From the NCBI GenBank assembly GCA_965262505.1, contig CBDHFM010000030.1, positions 806,001-870,000 of the forward strand: a stretch of 64,000 nucleotides of DNA, read 5' to 3'. Numbering within the stretch: position 1 is the first letter of the stretch; each line of letters begins with the position of its first letter. Shown piece by piece: positions 61,114-64,000 of the stretch. Position numbers and translations under genes: made by a program. This stretch comes from JACPPO01 sp965262505. GTDB taxonomy: Bacteria; Acidobacteriota; Vicinamibacteria; Vicinamibacterales; UBA2999. The notes below the pieces were generated by a model, which made no database searches, was not told the DNA's origin, and saw only the letters and a list, made by a program, of their open reading frames with translations.

Positions 61114-62153
61114 GCGGACCCTCCGCGATAGAGTTCGCCGGCTTTTCGTGGTGAGTCCGGGTGGTGCAGCCAGCACATGGCGTGGTGCTCGGGATCGACT
61201 TCGAAGCGCGTAGGGCTATGGGGTTCGCACAGACGCATCGCGTGCGGGCAGCGGGCAAAATAGCCGCACCCTGCCGGCGGATCGAACAGATCGGGCGGCG
61301 CCCCCTCGATCGCCTGAAGACCGGTGACCTTTGACGTCGTCTGGCTGGGCATCGCGGCCTTGAGCCCGAGTGTGTACGGATGGGCGGCGCGATAGAACAC
61401 ATCATCGACGCTTCCGCTTTCGACGATCTCGCCCGCGTACATGACGGCGACGTCGTCGGCCATGCGCGCGACGACGCCGAGATCATGCGTGATGAGCACG
61501 ATCGCCATGCCGTTCTTGCGCTGCAGTTCCTCCAGCAGCTCGAGTATTTGCGCCTGGATGGTGACGTCGAGCGCCGTGGTCGGCTCGTCGGCAATGAGCA
61601 GGTCCGGCTCACACGCGATCGCCATGGCGATCATGGCCCGCTGCAACATGCCGCCTGAAAACGCAAAGGGGTACTGTTTCGCGCGCGCTTCAGCCTCCGG
61701 GATGTGCGTTGTCGCCAGCACTTCGACGGCCCGCGCAAACGCCTGGCGCTTCGACAGGCCACGATGCACCTGGAGCGTTTCGGCAATCTGGTCGCCGACC
61801 CGCATCGTCGGGTTCAGCGCGCTCATCGGATCCTGAAAGATCATGCCGACGCGATTCCCTCGCACCTCCTCGCCATTGACGATCTTCTGCCTGATGATGT
61901 CGACGCCGTGGAGCCGGGCCACACCGCTCGTGATGCGCCCGGGCGGCATCGGAATCAGGCCCATGATGCTCTGCACCGACACCGACTTGCCGCAGCCAGA
62001 CTCTCCCACGATCGCGAGCGTCTTGCCCGGGCGGACGCTGAAGCTGGCGCCGCGAACGGCTTTGACGATGCCTCCGTGCGTGTCGAACTCGACACGGAGG
62101 TCGGTGACGTCGAGCACCGCGGAGTCTCCGGCGCCGTTCCCTGTCGCCGTCAT
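61110..62153 (-). CDS. Peptide/nickel-type ABC importer ATPase, OppD/DppD-like
   Basis: 347 residues. Walker A AIVGESGCGKSVSVQSIMGL, Q-loop FQDPMSALNPTMRVGDQI, signature AFSGGMLQRAMIAMAIA, Walker B LLIADEPTTALDVTIQAQIL, Cys-rich end (GCGYFARCPHAMRLC). ATGA overlap with the permease gene upstream and GTGA with the next ATPase gene. Confidence 0.93.
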   Translation of the reverse strand: MTATGNGAGDSAVLDVTDLRVEFDTHGGIVKAVRGASFSVRPGKTLAIVGESGCGKSVSVQSIMGLIPMPPGRITSGVARLHGVDIIRQKIVNGEEVRGNRVGMIFQDPMSALNPTMRVGDQIAETLQVHRGLSKRQAFARAVEVLATTHIPEAEARAKQYPFAFSGGMLQRAMIAMAIACEPDLLIADEPTTALDVTIQAQILELLEELQRKNGMAIVLITHDLGVVARMADDVAVMYAGEIVESGSVDDVFYRAAHPYTLGLKAAMPSQTTSKVTGLQAIEGAPPDLFDPPAGCGYFARCPHAMRLCEPHSPTRFEVDPEHHAMCWLHHPDSPRKAGELYRGGSA

Positions 62154-63541
62154 TCGCGGCCTCGCATGCGAACGTCGAGCGCGTCGCGCAGCCCGTCACC
62201 GAGCATGTTGAACGCCAGCACCGTCACGCCGATGAACAGGGCTGGAAACAGGAGCTCGTGGGGGTGCGAGAGCATCGTCCGGATGCCTTCGTTTGCCATG
62301 CTGCCCCACGACGGCGTCGGCGGCGCGACGCCCATGCCGATGAACGATAGAAACGCCTCGGTGAAGATGGCGCTCGGCACCGCAAAGGTGAGCGTCACCA
62401 GGATCACCCCCATCGTCTGGGGCATCATGTGCCGGAAGACGAGATAGCCGCTCCGGGCGCCAAGCAGCTGCGACGCCGAGACGTAGCCCTCCTGCCGAAC
62501 CTGCAGGATCTGCCCGCGCACGAGCCTCGCGGTCGCCGGCCATCCGAGCAGCACGAGGGCGACGAGCATCGGGAAGACGCCGCTCTCGCCTGGCCCGATG
62601 CCGAAGGCGATCTTGAACAGGATCATGAACAGGAGAAACGGCAGCGCGATGACGAAGTCGGCAAAGCGCATGAGCAGCTGATCGACGCGTCCTCCCAGAA
62701 ATCCGGCCGCGCTACCCCACACGACGCCGGCCAGGACGAATAAGAGCGGTGCGACGACGCCAATGAACAACGAGACGCGCGCGCCGTACAGCAGTCGCGC
62801 CAACATGTCTCGACCGAGATAGTCGGTCCCGAGCGGGTGATACGGCAAGCCGATCCGGTCGCCGGGTTCGAGCGCGCTGCCATCCTGCACCCAGCCGCGC
62901 AGCTCGGCCTCCTCGGCGCTGACCGTGCGAACCAGATCGGCGACGAGCGTCGCGTAGGCCTCCTGCTCGGCGCGGACCTCATCCATGACGACCACTGAAT
63001 ACCAGTATCGTCGCGGTTCAAGGTCAAGCCGGTCTTCGAAGTTGACCTGGTCAGCGCCGACCACATCACCGATGGGAAGTCCGAGCGCGCGATCCGGTGC
63101 GGGATCGTAGACGCTGCGGTACACGACGTAACCGGCCGCGCCGAGCACGGGCTCCCAGACGAGCCGCACGGCCTGCGTCGTCGCCGGCTCGGCCAAGCGC
63201 AATCCCGTCACGGCATCGCCCGGTCGAGTCGGTTCCGTGGTCGTGCCGCCCCACGCTGCGTACGGCTCGGTAATCAGTGCCGAGGGCGGCAATGAAGGAG
63301 CCTGACTGATCTGGTCGACGTCTTGCGCGGCCGGATCGACGGGCCACACCCAGGGTCCGGCGACGGCCAGTGCGCCAAGCGCGACGACAGTTCCGAGCGA
63401 CCCGAACGTACGCCGGCTCTGCTTCAACCGACGCCACGAGTCTTGCCAGTACGACAGCGACGGCCGTGAAATAGCCTGGCGTTGACGCTCGACGGCGACC
63501 GTCTCGAAATCGGCGCTGGAAAAGCCGGAAGCGGCACTCAT
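62150..63541 (-). CDS. ABC importer permease (OppC/DppC-like) with an inserted FN3-like domain
   Basis: 463 residues, against about 300 usual. Residues 1-70: cytoplasmic N-terminus and helix 1 (GSLGTVVALGALAVAGPWVW). Residues about 104-190 resemble a fibronectin type III domain (QAVRLVWEPVLGAAGYVVYR, RRYWYSVVVMDE) in the periplasmic loop. Then the standard permease from HPLGTDYLGRDMLARLLYGA with five helices and the EAA loop (SASQLLGARSGYLVFRHMMP). The insertion is in frame in an intact gene, so it is probably functional, perhaps a docking surface for the binding protein or cell wall. Confidence 0.9.
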   Translation of the reverse strand: MSAASGFSSADFETVAVERQRQAISRPSLSYWQDSWRRLKQSRRTFGSLGTVVALGALAVAGPWVWPVDPAAQDVDQISQAPSLPPSALITEPYAAWGGTTTEPTRPGDAVTGLRLAEPATTQAVRLVWEPVLGAAGYVVYRSVYDPAPDRALGLPIGDVVGADQVNFEDRLDLEPRRYWYSVVVMDEVRAEQEAYATLVADLVRTVSAEEAELRGWVQDGSALEPGDRIGLPYHPLGTDYLGRDMLARLLYGARVSLFIGVVAPLLFVLAGVVWGSAAGFLGGRVDQLLMRFADFVIALPFLLFMILFKIAFGIGPGESGVFPMLVALVLLGWPATARLVRGQILQVRQEGYVSASQLLGARSGYLVFRHMMPQTMGVILVTLTFAVPSAIFTEAFLSFIGMGVAPPTPSWGSMANEGIRTMLSHPHELLFPALFIGVTVLAFNMLGDGLRDALDVRMRGRE

Positions 63542-63551
63542 CGCCGGCCTC

Positions 63552-64000
63552 TCATTCGAGCCTCACGCGTGGATCGATCAACCCGTACAGCAGATCGACC
63601 ACGATAACCATGGAGACGAGAAAGGCTCCGTAGAAGACCGTCGTGCCCATGATGACGGTGTAGTCGAGCTGCTGGACCGCCTCGACGAAATAGCGGCCCA
63701 ACCCCGGTATCGCAAACACGAGCTCGACCACGAAGCCGCCAGTCGTGATCGCCGCAATCGCCGGCCCGAGCACCGTGACGACCGGCAGGATCGCGTTACG
63801 CAACTGGTGCTTCAGAAAGATCCGCGCCGGCGGCAGGCCCTTGGCACGCGCCGTTCTAATGAAATCCGAGCTGGTGATCTCGAGCATCGACGAGCGCATG
63901 AGCCTCGTGAGATAGGCCATGGTGCCGAGCCCAAGAACCATGGACGGGACGATCATGTGACGCAGCGTGCCCCAGCCGGCCACCGGCAACAGCGGGAAGC
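63552..64000 (-). CDS. ABC importer permease, OppB/DppB-like (5' partial)
   Basis: The last 149 codons are visible; the frame runs off the right edge. Contains the end of the transmembrane domain: AKGLPPARIFLKHQLRNAIL (EAA loop), FVVELVFAIPGLGRYFVEAV, VIMGTTVFYGAFLVSMVIVV, DLLYGLIDPRVRLE. Ends 10 bp before the OppC-like start. The binding-protein gene would be further right, outside the window. Confidence 0.92.
   Translation of the reverse strand, partial: FPLLPVAGWGTLRHMIVPSMVLGLGTMAYLTRLMRSSMLEITSSDFIRTARAKGLPPARIFLKHQLRNAILPVVTVLGPAIAAITTGGFVVELVFAIPGLGRYFVEAVQQLDYTVIMGTTVFYGAFLVSMVIVVDLLYGLIDPRVRLE

Noticed and set aside
1..64000. tRNA genes near the integrases and CRISPR arrays
   Set aside because: I looked by eye for TTCGA/TTCAA-type T-loops and for regularly spaced direct repeats and found none; a dedicated covariance-model scan would be needed to exclude tRNAs fully.

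Overview
This is high-GC bacterial DNA, crowded with insertion sequences (IS). I infer an uncultured member of the Acidobacteriota (Vicinamibacteria-like). The reasons are the many shards of PknB-type Ser/Thr kinase genes, the secreted catabolic enzymes (arylsulfotransferase-like, Tat-type amidase, FAA-hydrolase fold, PQQ sugar dehydrogenase), a TonB receptor with a long N-terminal leader, and heavy IS load. The assignment rests on gene content only. I saw no rRNA, tRNA or CRISPR array.

Layout. 1-5.3 kb: a secreted Calx-beta metalloprotease (5' end outside the window), a resolvase stub, a PLP-dependent trans-sulfuration enzyme and a one-chain GAF-PAS-kinase-receiver-wHTH regulator. 5.3-17 kb: envelope genes, several broken: a cadherin-like secreted protein cut by an IS, a TonB receptor, a Sel1 lipoprotein, a frameshifted lipoprotein, a 43-residue membrane peptide coupled to a LuxR-type regulator, and a repeat-rich passenger protein cut by a second copy of the same IS. 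Three copies of a repeat of about 62 bp with an 18-bp palindrome (CTG-N10-CAG, lux-box geometry) lie upstream of three of these envelope genes. 17-34 kb: an IS graveyard between two closely related, convergent P4-type integrases, holding an arylsulfotransferase-like gene and an amidase of visibly lower GC. 34-44 kb: IS630, a sodium:solute symporter, a DUF2283 gene, a second IS5-like element, a TlpA-like/sugar dehydrogenase pair, an integrase shard, another IS and a secreted FAA-family hydrolase. 45-50 kb: five genes with 4-bp overlaps (EVE protein, two FtsX-like permeases, ATPase, AttH/CrtC-like lipocalin). 50-56.5 kb: a type I restriction locus reduced to an HsdS fragment and an intact HsdR. 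56.8-60 kb: a compact integrase plus phage terminase element. 60.1-64 kb: a peptide/nickel-type ABC importer operon, upstream end outside the window.

IS families, named here for reference: IS-A (IS5 family, IS903-like ends, 1,079-1,082 bp; three full copies, two large fragments, four solo ends); IS-B (relative of IS-A); IS-C (1.46 kb, CTAG/TTAG target duplications; two copies); IS1380; IS3 (several); IS630; IS6; ISAzo13; and an integrase-core element. Nesting gives a relative order: IS-C entered IS-B, one IS-A entered another, and IS6 joined an IS-A end to an IS1380 fragment. Two insertions fall exactly in stop codons and leave the host genes intact.

Some frameshifts noted below could be sequencing errors. 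Family calls come from reading motifs, not from searches.
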